From: Chionis minor
Lineage: Eukaryota > Chordata > Aves > Charadriiformes > Chionididae
Direction of reading: 5' to 3'
DNA: 64,000 nucleotides
Assembly: GCA_013398295.1 (NCBI GenBank)
Contig: VZSF01008497.1
Span: 166,299-230,298, forward strand
Both the position numbers and the translations under genes were made by a program. The notes under the pieces were generated by a model that was not told where the DNA came from, did no database searches, and saw only the letters and a program-made list of their open reading frames with translations. The first letter of the stretch is position 1, and each line of letters starts with the position of its first letter. Below are positions 38,601-51,880 of the stretch, in pieces.

Positions 38601-41545
38601 TGCTAGACGACAATCATTACTTCACTGTGTTTTGTACAAATTTCTGGATATGGGGTATGCAGCAGTGTATCTGGGCTTTTCAACTTCTGCCTTTGATTTC
38701 TGCATGGTCCATATTAGAATGGCAAGATGAAACAGGTTTTTTTCCTCCCACCATGCTGCTCGGTAACATTAGAACAATCTTTGTATTCATCTATATACCA
38801 CAATGCTGTGGTAAATATGTGTGTGTGCATGTGTGTGTTGGTGTGTGTATGGCATCAATCTGTATTGCATTTACACATTCCAACAACTGTCATGATATAA
38901 ATAACCCTGGCACATTTTCTTGTAGTTACTTTTGTTGCGGATGAAACAAAGAGCAGGGTAATGTCAAGAAGAAGAGTATAGCATTTAACTGCATGGCATA
39001 ATTCCTATCTGGTGTAGCACGGTGACATGTCATGTACCGAGGAAGCTACCAAATGGTTTCAGGCTGTTATTTAACTTGATTCCTTTCTGAGATCTGACTG
39101 AATTCTTCTTAATGCTGTCATACTAAAATATAGATATCCTGAATATACCTTTTTAAATACATGCCAATTCCAGTTAAAATTCCTGTGGTGTTAATTGATT
39201 CCTTACATAGTATTTCTTCAACAGAAGAAAACAGTAATTTTTTCAAGGCTGCGGAAAATTTCGGCTTCATTCCACAGGCTTTATGTTACATATTGAGAAA
39301 ACAACAGGGGATAAATCTAATGTCTCAAAGGAAAAGTAAAATAATAACAGATATGAGAGTGAATGTAATACATAGCCTATCAAATGATGGATATTGTATT
39401 ACAAATTCAGAACCACTGAAAGCCTGCATTGCACCTTTGTCATACTTAGTTTTAAGTACCGCGTTTCATGGGAGAGAGCGATCCCTGCATTCCTACAAGT
39501 GCTCAGAGCTTTTTTAGACACAATTAGTAATTTTTAATCCAGTTGAGATTACTGAGGAATGAGCTCACCTGTTTTGTTCACTTTAGAGCTCAGAACAGAG
39601 ACACAGGGGTTATAAAATCACAGAGCACTCACTGTTTTGAGAATTCAGTACGCCCTCCTGTAAGTAGTCATGGATTTGCTTTGACATTTTGCAGTCACCT
39701 CTCATTGTGTCAAAGTTTTCCAGGGTGGAATTGTGTTCATTTAGATAAAAAAAATTGCATGCTCTTGTGCTCCTTACTCCATCGATGAGAGCCTGTAATG
39801 TATGATTCGCCATCCCACTATCTCCAAAACTAGCATTTTTAGAACCTTTTATGCTTTTATGACAGTGAATGGGGAGATCCAGGCTGTGCAAGTAAAGCAT
39901 TATTGACACATAAATGCAACATGTACAAGGTGATGACAGTTGCATTTCATGTTAACTTTTGAAGTTACAGACTGTTTTCAGGCATAATTAGAATAAACTG
40001 TGTGAAAACCATAAGATTAAACAGGAATGGGATGTCTACTGTCCACTTTTGGACCCAAATCTGAATGGTTTTGTGTGAATTGTGATAGCTTGGACATCTG
40101 CCCAAGGCAGAGATTGTGACCTTCTCTTTTGTGGACCTCGTTTTTTCTGTATGAAGCCACAGCGAAGCAGCACAGACAATTACTACTGACCCCCACATAC
40201 TAGACCCACCTTCTGCTTTCACCCTGAAGACTACAAAATGTGGGCTTCCTTTTTTTCACCCGGTCTTGACCTACCCTTCCTTGCCGAAAAAACAATCTCC
40301 ATAAAACATTAAGGCCAGTGGAACAGGGACCTTTCATTAAGAGTAGTCTTAGACGTTCTGTTCCAGAGCAGGAAGAATCATCTTCCCCCAACGCATGTGT
40401 ATAGACCTAGATTAGTCAATTTGAGGATTTTTTTTTATTCCATGGATAACTTCCCTACTGCTAATGAAGAGAATTAGAAAAAGCATATCATATATGCAGC
40501 TCTATAAACCAGAGTAATGCTTAACAATTTGGCATTCTATGTAAGCCCTTCTATAGATGATTAGAATTCAAGATTAATAGGACAAGCTATAGGCAAACTA
40601 TATCACTCCAGTACAGGAAAGAAGGAAAAAAGGAAGTAAGCTTATGAGAACTTGGAAAGAAAGAATTATTAATAACCAGACACTGTAATACTATATCACG
40701 TACGCATGGGGAAAATGTTGCCAGAGGTGCAAAGAGTGGGGGTGGAAGGGAAAGCAGGAAGCCAACACCTTAATGAAGAAGGAGCAATGGGAAATTTGGA
40801 GGAAATAAGACCACGGTACACAGGCAAGTCAGAACTGATAGATATTTTTAATGTACATTTAATGAAGCAAGATAGAGGAAACAGATAAAGGGCTTTGAGG
40901 ACAGGAATACAACTACCATGGTTTCTAGTACGGCTGCTGCAGCTCCATCTAGATGTGGGCACTTGAATCTCTCGGTAAAAGCACTGACTTAAGGCTGTTA
41001 AACCAAAACGCTCTGGAAGCAGCTCTCCATCTCTTCCTTTAAAAATCAAAAGAATGGTTGGTTTTATTTTCCTGGTCAAATCAGGGTAACCTTTAAGATA
41101 ACCCGTCTGTGAATGGCTTAGGTGGCCACTCTCACTGCTTCTAGTCTCAGAATTGAATAGGTTGAACTGGTGGTTTTTGTTGTATACCACATTTGGATGT
41201 CCACATGGAGTAGTTGCCTTCTGCAGAACACTTTGCACCACACGTATTTAGCAATCTCTTCGTTGTGCTGTTGGCGCAGATGAGGAAGCTAGGTGGCAAT
41301 TTGAGCAGAGGCCATGGAATAAGCACTAGCTGTAGCTGGTAGGTTATTTCAGAGAATCACTGAAACTCTTAACAGGTTAATCATTTAGCTGCAATTGTTG
41401 GGTTGAATGCTAGATTGCTTTGAGAAAATTCCATTAATATAATTATACTTATGCAATCAAATCTTTTAATCCATAGTGAACTGCAAGACCTGCGTGTTTC
41501 ATTTCAAATTAGATACAGTCCCTTGAGCGACTTGGTCAACAGAGA

Positions 41546-42070
41546 GAATCATAGATTAACTGAGGTTGCGGGGAATGTCTGGAGGTCATTGGGCACAACC
41601 TTCCACTCAAGGCAGAGCCAGTGTTGAAGATGCATCCAAATTCAAAGTTAAATGAGGCTGCTTAGGCCTTTTCCAGCCAAGCTGATAGTATCTTCAAGAG
41701 TGGTGGTCCCACAATTTGTCTAGCAACATACTCCAATATTTGAGCACCTTTGCTATGAAGGTGGTAATTTCTAATGAGAAATTCCCCTTGCTGATGCTTG
41801 TGTCCATTGCCCCTTGCTCTTCTGCTGTGTGTCCTCAAAAAGACCCTGGCTCTGTCTTCTCTGTAAGTATTCAGCAACAAGTTAGATGTATTAGTTAGGT
41901 CCACTATTAATCTTTAGGTTGAGCAAACCTACTGCTCTCAGCCTGTCCTCTGTATCATGCGCTCCAGCTCCCCAACCATCTTGGTGGCTGTCTGCTGGAC
42001 TTGCTTCAGTGTGTTAGCTCCTTTTTTGGAGAGATACTGGGAAGCCCAAAACTGGGCATGGTACCCCGCA
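41546..42070 (-). mobile_element. Old CR1 fragment (3' end, minus orientation)
   Basis: Begins GAATCATAGATT, the reverse-complement CR1 3' terminus, and continues through the diverged 3' region and the ORF2 tail. Near 42,000 the CAGCCTGTCCTC...CTCCAGCTCC and later AAGCCCAAAACTGGGCA segments correspond to the part of ORF2 that is clearer in the 4.38-kb copy. It is more diverged than that copy, so probably older. It is 5'-truncated and non-coding, and lies inside the TNFAIP8 intron in antisense orientation. Confidence 0.85.
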
Positions 42071-45000
42071 TATGGAAAGATAGTATTTTGTTTTCAAATT
42101 CTACCGGTCTTTTCCATCTTACTGAATTAATTGTTGTACTGGAGGGTTAGTTTCCCCGTCCTCCTTCTATTTGTCTGTTGATGACAGTATTTCCTATGTT
42201 ACGGTACTTCATAGACTCTCAGGTTATTTTCTTTGAGGAATTTGCAAACTACGTGCTGTCATAAATGAGACAGAGATCAGGGAGCAAAAGTCAGTGAATC
42301 TCTGGAGAATCAAAAGAAGTATCTGGCGAAGGGAAGGGCCCTGCACCGACATTCGGACAGGCTGTGTTGTTGATCAGTATTATTTCCAAGCATAGCAAAA
42401 GGCTGAATGAATGGCTTCTAAGAATAGTGAGTATTTTGTAATACACGTGCATGTAATACATGTACAGGGATAACATAAGGAAAATGTAACACTCAAATAC
42501 TAATTGTAATTTGTAACTTTTATTCAAAAGCATGCACCGTGCCTTTCATCAGTAATGATTTATCTTTTGGGCAAAGCTTCTGTTAAATGTGATGGTTTCA
42601 TAAGTGTTCTTAATTAATGATTTTTGAGAAGCATATTGCTTCCCTTCCCCCCTCTCTCCTCAGGCATTTACAGTCTCTGTAAACACATTTGGAGAATAAA
42701 GCAAATTAAAACTGTGTTGCAGGTGTTATTGAAACCTTCTGGACTGATTTTTTTTTTTTGTTACGGTTAGATTACAAAATATGGTAAGAGGAGAGCATTT
42801 CATAGAGGTGTGAAAGAGCTACTGATTTTTATGCTACTTTATGAAACAACTTCAGTTTTTCTTTTTTCATACATCACATTGAATAGAAGAAGTAGAAGGC
42901 TAAAAATAGTTTCATCTGTTTCATAATGGTTTTAAAGCCAAAATTACTTTTTTAATATTTAAGGATTAATTTTTCATATTTGCTTACTGCATAGATACTT
43001 CATTGATCCAGTAGTATCCAGTAGTGGTACTGTTAGTAGTAAAAGTTGCTGTATATGACTGTGTAAGAAATTCAAGTGCTTAAACTGACTGTTTCTGCAT
43101 TAATAAATAGCACTGATCTGAATGTTAGTCTATTGACATTGACATATTTTTGTACTGTGTGAAATCTCGAAGCTACAGGTTTTCACGTTTTCTTTGTTTG
43201 CATCAGTAGATTTGCCAAGTTCCTTATGTTTTTTAATGGTAGATGTACACTTTTGTGGACGCATCTCCATAATGACTACTGAATAGGATACACTACGGGA
43301 TTAGCGGTGCAAATGCAACTGCCAGCAACTTGGTTCTTTTAACCATAACATCAGCAAAAGCACAAGCCTTAAATCTGCTGTCAGCTGGGCACAGTCTTCT
43401 TTTGAGCGAGGATGAGAGAAACTGGAAAGTCTGTCCTTTGAGAGTTTCATTCTACATTCAACCTTTAAAGATGTCATTTTATAAATTTTCTTTTTCTTCA
43501 TAAGATTCCCTGCCTGGGTTGGGGTGTGGTTTGATTCACTGTCATCAGCTGATTCCCTGTCATAATTCAGTTTTGTGGTTAATTTCTAGTGCTTGACCTG
43601 GCTAGCAATGAGAAGTAGAGAGCCTGCATCTCTGCATGGTGTGGCGGACTCAGTCTGGGGAACTTGGCATCCAAAACCTTCAACACAGATCTGTTTCAGC
43701 AGAAGCAATGTAGAGGATCGAATACACACTGTATAAATGAATTTATTTTTCCCTACCTTTTGCTGAATTCACTATTGATATTTGTAACTATACAGAATAG
43801 TAATGAAAGATCAAAGAGTCTGTTTTGCATAGCAATACGGGAAACCTACATTTCAGTCTGACGTACAATATATAAATATTGGGGTGTCTGCAGGAAGTCC
43901 CGTTCCTGATGGCAGTTTACAGTAATGATAATAAATTTCAGTAAAGTGGGAGTTAGCATTTCATTTATTTGAGAGCATTTGTCCTTGAAAGGTTTGTAAT
44001 TTGAAATCCATGTGTTTTACTTATCTATGAAGGCCAGTACTTGCAGGTTTCTCTAAGGTCTTGGCAGCTGACCTGTGAATTCAGTGAACTCCTAAGAATG
44101 TGATACCCTCAAGTCTTCTTGATCCCAAAATGTTTACGTTTCACTTCATACAGGAATTAATAAAGCACTGAATCAGTACATGCACAGGCAAGCTTCCACT
44201 TAATTAATTTCATTGAGGTGTGTAGGAAATTTTCACTGTGAAAAATGCAGAAATTCCCTTGTTTTAAAACTTAAAGCTTTCATGAGATCTGTTTTTGCTT
44301 TTACTATGTCTGTTTTACCGAGATAATTCTATTTATAGAAAGAAGAAAATTTTTGTTTAATATTAGCAAAAGCAAGTAAATGACACTGGTGATCCCAAGC
44401 TCTATTTTTTCCTACGTGCAAAAGAGAAAATGAATGAACATTTCTATTCACTTAAAAACAGTTATATTAAAAATACTCACTGAGAAATATTGACTTAGAA
44501 CTTTCTTCAGAAACTAACAGAGAGCTTGAAACAATGAATCATGACTTTGAGCAGCTGTGAACAGAAACAGTGGACGCTTCAGGAAGTGGTAAGAATAAAG
44601 TTTGCCTCTGGTGTGTGCCTCTGTGGTAAGATGTCTTCACCAAGCTCACAGCCTTGCCCTCAGTGCTGGAGGTTAGAGATTTAGAGTTTGTGACGCAGGA
44701 CATCACTGTCCCAGATGTGTGTTTAAACTAACCTTTCCTTGCAACAAGCAGCTGGTACTACAATCCATTGAAAGGGTTGTAAATTATGCTGGATTTAGGT
44801 GTTGATCAGTAGGTAACAAGCCACAGCAAAATGGCATGCAGTATGGGAGGAGTGGATGGTAGTATCACGGTGAGGCGAAGAGAAACTTTAGACATTTTTA
44901 TTTCAGTGCAAAAATGTAATCTAACTAATTTGAGATTTAGATTGATGGTGTTTATTTTCGCCACTTGAGGCCTTTCCTTCCCTGGGTTCAAATTTGCATT

Positions 45001-45245
45001 CCCTCCTTCTTACTTTTTGGGTAATAATCCTGAAAATCTCAAGCTACAACCTTTCCTGGTGGCAGATATCCCTTCATAGCTGATCAGTGCTGTTCATCAT
45101 CTACTTAAAAATACCATTTGATGCCAGTGCAAAGTAAAGAAGCTGGGCACTTAAATACTATAGTAGTGAACAGCTGTAAAATACAGTGCACTCAATCCCC
45201 CATGCTTTGACCTGAGGAGTGAGCTACAAAATAGATGCAGGTTTT

Positions 45246-45300
45246 ACAGAATCACAGAAAAGTTGAGGCTAGAAGGGACCTCTGGAAACTATCTAGTTTC
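45246..45300 (-). mobile_element. CR1 scrap (last about 55 bases)
   Basis: ACAGAATCACAG followed by GTTGAGGCTAGAAGGGACCT and TCTAGTTTC is the reverse complement of the extreme CR1 3' end. Only the terminus survives, which is severe 5' truncation. Confidence 0.8.
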
Positions 45301-46782
45301 AGTTCGTAAATATATTTTTAACATGTAAAAATAAATAGGATTGCTAGTGCTTTGCTAGGTATCAAAGTTCTGTATCCAAATAATGCTGCTTCCTGACATA
45401 AGAGAAAATGACAGTGTAACACAAAGGATGTTTAAGCAGAAGATTTAATTTTACAGAAGAACAAGTTGCTAACAGTATTCAAGACCTAATTTTTCTTTTA
45501 CGCTTTATATTCTACTAGGGTTTAATGGCCTTAACGAAAGCAAAACCGAACTTAAGATACATGGCGAGGTGGATCTGTGTTTTCACAGTCTTAATTTATG
45601 CTTGAGAGTTTAAGTATTGTTAAGTCAAAGATTTTAGAGGTGTTTTGGGTTTTTTTCCCCCCGGTAAGTGTTATGTATAGCAAAACTTTGAATAAATTTT
45701 CAGCTTTTTTGAGCATTGGCTTTGAATTGGAGAGGAATAAAGCAAACCAAGTGGAAACAAACGGAGTCAAAGCAAAGCCTCTGAGAGACTGCATTTGGGT
45801 CTTGGGGAGCCTGTTCAGAACTGACAGCAAAGGTGTAAGGGAATAGAGGAGAGAAAAAACTCTCAACCATTGATTTCGTGCCTGGAAGTTTGAATGAAAG
45901 TCCTGGTAGCTGTAGTATGGATGCAGAGGGAACAGGCTGTGGCTACTAAATATTGGGAGAAAAATTAGAAATGAGGGGTTGGTTTATTTCGCTCCTTGCG
46001 GAGGAGGAAAATAAGGGAAATGCATGCTAGCATTGGCAATGGAAAAGTCCGCTACAGCCACCAAGTATAGTACTCCCTAATCACAGGCACTATGAACAAC
46101 TGATGCAGCGAAGCATATATTCTATGTAGAGCCATGCATTTAATGCCAGAAAACTTATCCTTCATGCGATAGCACAGGAAAACAGGTAGTGAAAAAATAA
46201 AAAATGCAAAAGACATGTAGGGTGTCAATAGTGTCCCAGGCCTAAAGAACAGCCAGTATCTGATAAGTAAAATTCTTAGATGGCATATTTTCTTGTGTTT
46301 TATAATCCGCATTTCAATGTTGAGATTGAAAAAAAGTATATAATAACCAGATACCTGAGAACTAAGCACCTTGGGCATCACTACTTGTTTTTCTTCTGTA
46401 TCTGGCCTGTAGCTGTGGCAATCTTGAGTGCCTCAGAGGTTTCTTTAGAAAGGAGAAGACAGAAATCAAATTACATGTGTGTGAAGCAGGTGGCATTTAG
46501 TTTCTCAGGGCGAGCAGTGGAAGATACAAGAGCAATATGTATAAACAAAGTTTGAGCTAGCAATCCCGCCTTCAACATTACACTGAGAGAGAGATATGGA
46601 GGGACTCCCGTCCTGTCTGCAAGAAGCAGACAGGGTGGTGTACAGATCAACATTGAGAAGAACAGAGAACCAGAACTAGAAATACAGGAAAAACATTATT
46701 AACTACTTTCAAAGCCATTGTAAGATCACTTACAAACCTTTCTGTCATTTGAGCTCTCTGAAGCCTCTGCTGTGGCTTTCTT

Positions 46783-46818
46783 ACATGCTATTCAAAATAT
46801 ACATGCTATTCAAAATAT
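46783..46818. repeat. Tandem duplication of an 18-bp unit
   Basis: ACATGCTATTCAAAATAT occurs twice back to back (46,783-46,800 and 46,801-46,818) with no mismatch. Confidence 0.95.
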
Positions 46819-49038
46819 ATGCCCTTTGCAGTTTGACAGCCAGGTTGCTACCTTGTCCTTATCATTGAGTTCCTTGTTCATCTTATGCCAGCTTGCTGTC
46901 TTGTCTCGACCTTCTGGTTCTTTCTATTTTTGCCACATGTTATCTTGAACTTCCTCTTAACTTCCCACTCCCATGTCAAATTTAAGTCCCTCTAATGGAT
47001 ACAAAGCTCCCCAGGTCTGCTGGTCTCACTGCTTTTCCTTCTGCATTCAAGCCAGAAGTTCTTCTGTTATACTCAAGGTCCTGTGCCTACAGCTAAATTT
47101 TTTTTGTGAGAAGACATTCCTTTTGCCAGGATGGTTGTAAGAGCAGTTAGATACATCGTTTTGACCTTTACATTTTGGTAAAGCATTCAGTTGTAATGGC
47201 CAGATTATTTTATCTGAAGTGCCACTTGGGTTAGAGAGCTTGGCACTGTTGCCTTCCAGCAGTTTGGTACTTCTTTCTACGACTGGGGAAAAAAAACCAA
47301 AACCAAACCAGTACCTGAGCTGCATCTGCTTGATCGGAAGGAATGACCTAAGATACACTTTATTTCCTATGAAAAGATTTGTGCAGCATTTCTGTTGAGT
47401 GTTCATGGACACCTGGTAGATGCAGAGGAACTTGTTGTAGCCTTGAAATGGCCAACAGCTGAAATATACAAGGCTGCATTTTTAATGCCACAGCACCTGT
47501 TGATACATTCCAGCAAGGATAACAAATGGTGGTAAAGGAGTGAAATACCAAATTAAGTTCATGACCCCACTCAGAGTGACTGTCATTTTCTCTGTTTAAG
47601 ATACAACATATTTTAAAATATGCTCCTCTAAGAGCAGTCATCAGAAATTAATCTCTTTTTTTTTCTTATTAAAGATGCACTCTTTATTAAAATCTATGCA
47701 GAGGCTGTAGGAAAAAGGGCTTTTAAGAAGGCTTTTTGGATTTCTAAATCAGCCACAGTATATATACCATGTGATGCACAGGGTGGCTGTGGGAAGCACA
47801 GGCACGTAAAACCAGAATAACTTGTTGGCACAGACTGCTCTCATGGGACTGCAAAACTCTGCACACACATTCTTGTTAGAAATAGCATCTTTTCTTGCCA
47901 AACTACTCGGCCCTAACCTCCAGGTACTTTTTTTCGCAATTCTTCTCCCCTGTTGATCAAAAAAGTATTTGTTTTCTGCTCTTTCATGGTTTGGTTTTGG
48001 TTTTGCACCTAGAAATTGTGTCATCTTTTGCCGTTGGTCAAATTTTTGGACATTTTAATACAACAAGGCTAGAATTAAATAGCAAAATCAGGATGTATAT
48101 AACAATATCACATGTGTTTTGCAAACCTATTGACAATGACTTCTTCAGCACTTTACTGAGTAAAAAAAAAAAAAGTGTTCCCAATGGTGTTTGCTAGCTT
48201 TTCTTTTATCTTTCCCATGTTGCCGATGCAGAATGTATGCTCACTTTCAGTATGAGTATGCGGGTTAGACATACTGTATATTTCAAAAAATGCTTGATTA
48301 GCCTGATTTTTTTCCAAAATTGTTTGATTAACTTTTGCTTCAAAGTAACTTGCAGCCTCAGAGCTGACTTTCAAATCCAGTAAGCCTGCTCATGCAATAT
48401 TTGCCATGTGTTAGGCTTGGCTTCAGATCGGGTGTTTTTTCTTTTGAAGGTCTTCCAGTGTGAATGTTAAAATTAGCACACATTGCTTGACTAATTAACA
48501 GTCTCATAGTATGCTCAGTTGGTAAAGATTATGGTGAGTGAGAATTTAGTACAATTTACCGTACCTATTAAGAGAACTGTAGGCAAAAGTTACATTTATG
48601 AACGAATGCTTTGTATGCATTGAAAATTTTGCTTCAACTGTTTTCTAGTTAAAATTGATATTCATATATAAATCTCCCTCTTCAAAAACAAGGTGCCAAA
48701 TAAAATATTTGCTCTTCAAATAAGGACCTTGTGTACCTGAATCAAATAGTAAAGACGTATATGGAAGAAATAACTACTGTATAGGGCCCTTGGTTTCTTG
48801 GTTTTTTTTCTCCTTCTGCACTTAGGTGTTTGCCCTCTGGGTTTTCCACTGCCTGATGGTGCTTGCCCAAGCTATCTGCCCTGTTGCAGTGGCCATCTGC
48901 GGGACTGCTGCATTTTTGGAATGATTTCAACATTGCGAGGATTTTATCTGTGCTTTTAAAAAGTTTAGATTTAACACACCTTTCACCCAGGAAACTTTGA
49001 AGCACTTAGATAAGAATCACAACACTAACTCTTCTGTT

Positions 49039-49101
49039 TAAAAAAAAAAAAAACAAAACACAAAAAACCAAAAGCACAAAAACAACAAACCACCAAAAAA
49101 A
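49039..49101. repeat. A-rich low-complexity tract
   Basis: About 60 bases of A-runs broken by single or paired C, in intronic DNA. No retroposed gene precedes it that I can identify. Confidence 0.85.
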
Positions 49102-51354
49102 GTTCTTTGAAACTGTGACTCACTCGGTTATTAAGAAGAAGCTGTAAATCATGGTGGCAGCTAGAAAAATCAGCTTACCTTATTCATATCTGAAGAATTC
49201 ATAGTCTGTGTCCTACGACTCATTTTTTAATCTTATTGTCATGTGGTGAGTAGATTGTGAAAGTTGTTACAGCCCTGGTAACAGGTTTATGACTCTATTT
49301 CTGCTTGTTCTGTACTTCAGGGCTTGTTCGTTCACTGATGCAAGCTTTTGCAGTTTATCACCGTTGGAGCTTTACCTTACTGAAATCATGTGTTTATACA
49401 TGAAGTCATATATTTATGCACCTCAGTGTATGGGGTTTTTTTAATGCTTCTGGCCTCCATCATTCCTGAAAACCAGGGTAGCCCTGTAAAGGCCCAGAAA
49501 ATAGAAGGCACAAAAAAAGTAAAAATCGAGTCATTATTTTGTCCCTTGATATCTAGGCGATCTCATGATTTTGGAAGTGCATGACTCATGGTCACATACA
49601 CTTGGAGAGTGTAGCGCTGTCAATCCAGCTTGATTTCAAGTTGTGTCCCTCCAGGGAAGTGATGCCCTCTCACTCCAGGAGTCTGATTGAACATGCAGTT
49701 TGTACAGCGTGCGCGGGTTTTTAGCTGTAGCTCTCACCCACAGTCTGTAGAGAGGCAAATACACTCGTCCGCGCAGGATGCCTGGCAGGCAATTGGTGAC
49801 CACATTTGTCACAGTTATGTGATAGAGTCTTTTAAATGCTGCCTGAAGCGCTCAGTCGGTGCTGACTCTTTCCTCCTAATCCCATATAAGTGTCCTGTGT
49901 GCCTTGCCTGAAAAAAACTCGTCATTTTTGGACCTTGCACTCACCAGGTGCTACTGCAGTACATGGTACACCAGTCACTAAAATGAGAACTGGGTCTCAC
50001 ACAGCAGCGTTGTTATTAATGGCTTCGCAGTCACATTCTGTCTTCCATGGGGACTGTTGTATCAACATACCAAGTATGTACACTAGAAATGCAATTCATG
50101 TCAGAAAGCTCAGCACCTGACTTGCCCATGGAATTTAATGCGGTTCACTGGAAGTTTTTACTGGATGCTTTTTTTCTGGTCCTTCTTTTTACAACAGGCT
50201 TAAAAATACTGAGTGACTCGAGTATTCATTGTCAATGTACATGCGGTTGAATGCACTCAACTGCAAGTGATGTTGAATCTACCATCGACTGTTATCTTGT
50301 GGAAAAAAACATTCTGCCTTGATTTAAGGCAGTGAAATCATGTGATTCAACTTTTTTTTCCCCCCAAATAGTTTTGGTTTGTTTTGTTTTGTTTTTTCTT
50401 TTAATAGTTTAAATAGAGTTGAGAAAGAGGGTATTTGGTAATAGGCATTTGCCACAGTATGGAGGGAGGTGTACTAGCTTCCATGCCAGGGAAAAGTCAG
50501 CATCACAGCCATAACTAGTAGCCTTCTTGTACTTTTATACCAGTCTTCTGAGAGCTTATTAACCCACAATTCTAAGTTTTCACTGAAAGTTTATACTTCA
50601 ACCACGTTTTTAAGGAAAACATGTATAAGGTAAAATATTTTGGGGAAAACCCATCCAGAATGCTGCCATGTCCAATATTTATTGACTTTAACAAACAAGA
50701 TACTAATGTTAAACACACAGACTGTTGGTTGCTAAAATTAATAAGCTCCCAACTTTCACAGGAGGCAGTTGCTAGGACCTTGTTTGCTTCTCTAAATCTA
50801 AACTAGATTAGGTCCCCATTATGCCCAAGATCCTGTGAATTTCAAAATAACGGAGGCAGGATTTCCTCTGAGAGCTTTTCCCCTTGGACTGCCCGTCCTC
50901 TGCAGAGGGACAACTCTACTGAACATAACCATGTTTATTTGTATAGATTGGAGCGAAAATTACATCCTGTTGATTTCAAAGGGGTATTTTTTGATGATAC
51001 GCTTTTAGAAAGTCGAGTGTAAAACTGCACAGGAAAGAAAGAGGAGCTATAAAGGTCAGTCATGAGGAAAAACTATCCCTGAGGTGCTTAAAATTAGCTG
51101 GATTCCCTGCCCAAACTCTGGGCCTGCTGCAGGCCACCAGAGAAATGGCACTATTTCAGTTTACAGTGCAAGGATGGAACCTGTCAATACAATAGGTGTG
51201 GTCAGAGAATCTTACATCCTGGCCAGCTACTGTAATAACTCTTAAAAGGTGACTATGCAGACAACCCTAAGCAAATGCAGCTGCCATAAGTGGTATTCTA
51301 AATGTGGATTTACAGGCTTATTTCTAGGTGTTTGCGTCTGAAATAGTAGTCAGA

Positions 51355-51880
51355 GTCGTGAAAGGGGATGCTCGGCTGTCCTCGCGTTGGGAACGGGGGG
51401 CTGGTGGCACGTGCAGCTGGCGTCTGCTCCTCACTGGCACCCCGTGACCCGTGAATCAGGACTCTCTGATACGGGCAGGTATCTCCATTTGCAGATGCAA
51501 TACTGGGTTAATGATTTAACCTCTTCTTGACACGTCCCCTGCCCTCTCGGGTCACGGGACCTTTCTTCTCCCTCCCTCTCTGCTAATTGTTCCAGTTGTC
51601 AGTTAGCAGTAACGGCTATTGGTGTGTTGCGCTGCTTGCTCAGCAGTGCAATTTCCTTTCGGCTGCCTTTTCAAGGAAGTGAAACTGCCACGATGTATTT
51701 TTGCATTCTGAGGTGCCAAAGCAAAATGAAGCGCGGCAGGCAGGAGAGAAAGGTAGCTGAGAAGAGCTGTTCTTACGGTGAGGGGGAAAACCCCATGTTC
51801 GCTCTGTGATAGCATCTGACAGCGTTTCGAAGCGCTTGATAGAGTGTGCGCTGGATTTAGCAGAACAAATAAGCCTCGGG
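51355..51880. promoter_or_regulatory. CpG-rich intronic patch, candidate alternative promoter or enhancer
   Basis: This is the most CpG-rich block that I see in the window: 41 of 60 bases at 51,361-51,420 are G or C and about 25 CpGs occur over roughly 520 bases, in an intron that is otherwise A+T-rich. It contains an E-box CACGTG (51,408-51,413), a perfect 11-bp inverted repeat carrying GGGTCA half-sites (51,441-51,451 and 51,548-51,558), and a GGAAGTGAAA ETS-IRF composite site (51,675-51,684). It lies 2.8-3.4 kb before the last coding exon. Vertebrate TNFAIP8 uses alternative first exons, so a promoter here is plausible. A donor-like AG/GTAGCT occurs at about 51,750, but an ATG frame ending there would be out of phase with the last exon, so any exon here would more likely be non-coding. 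Confidence 0.4.
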
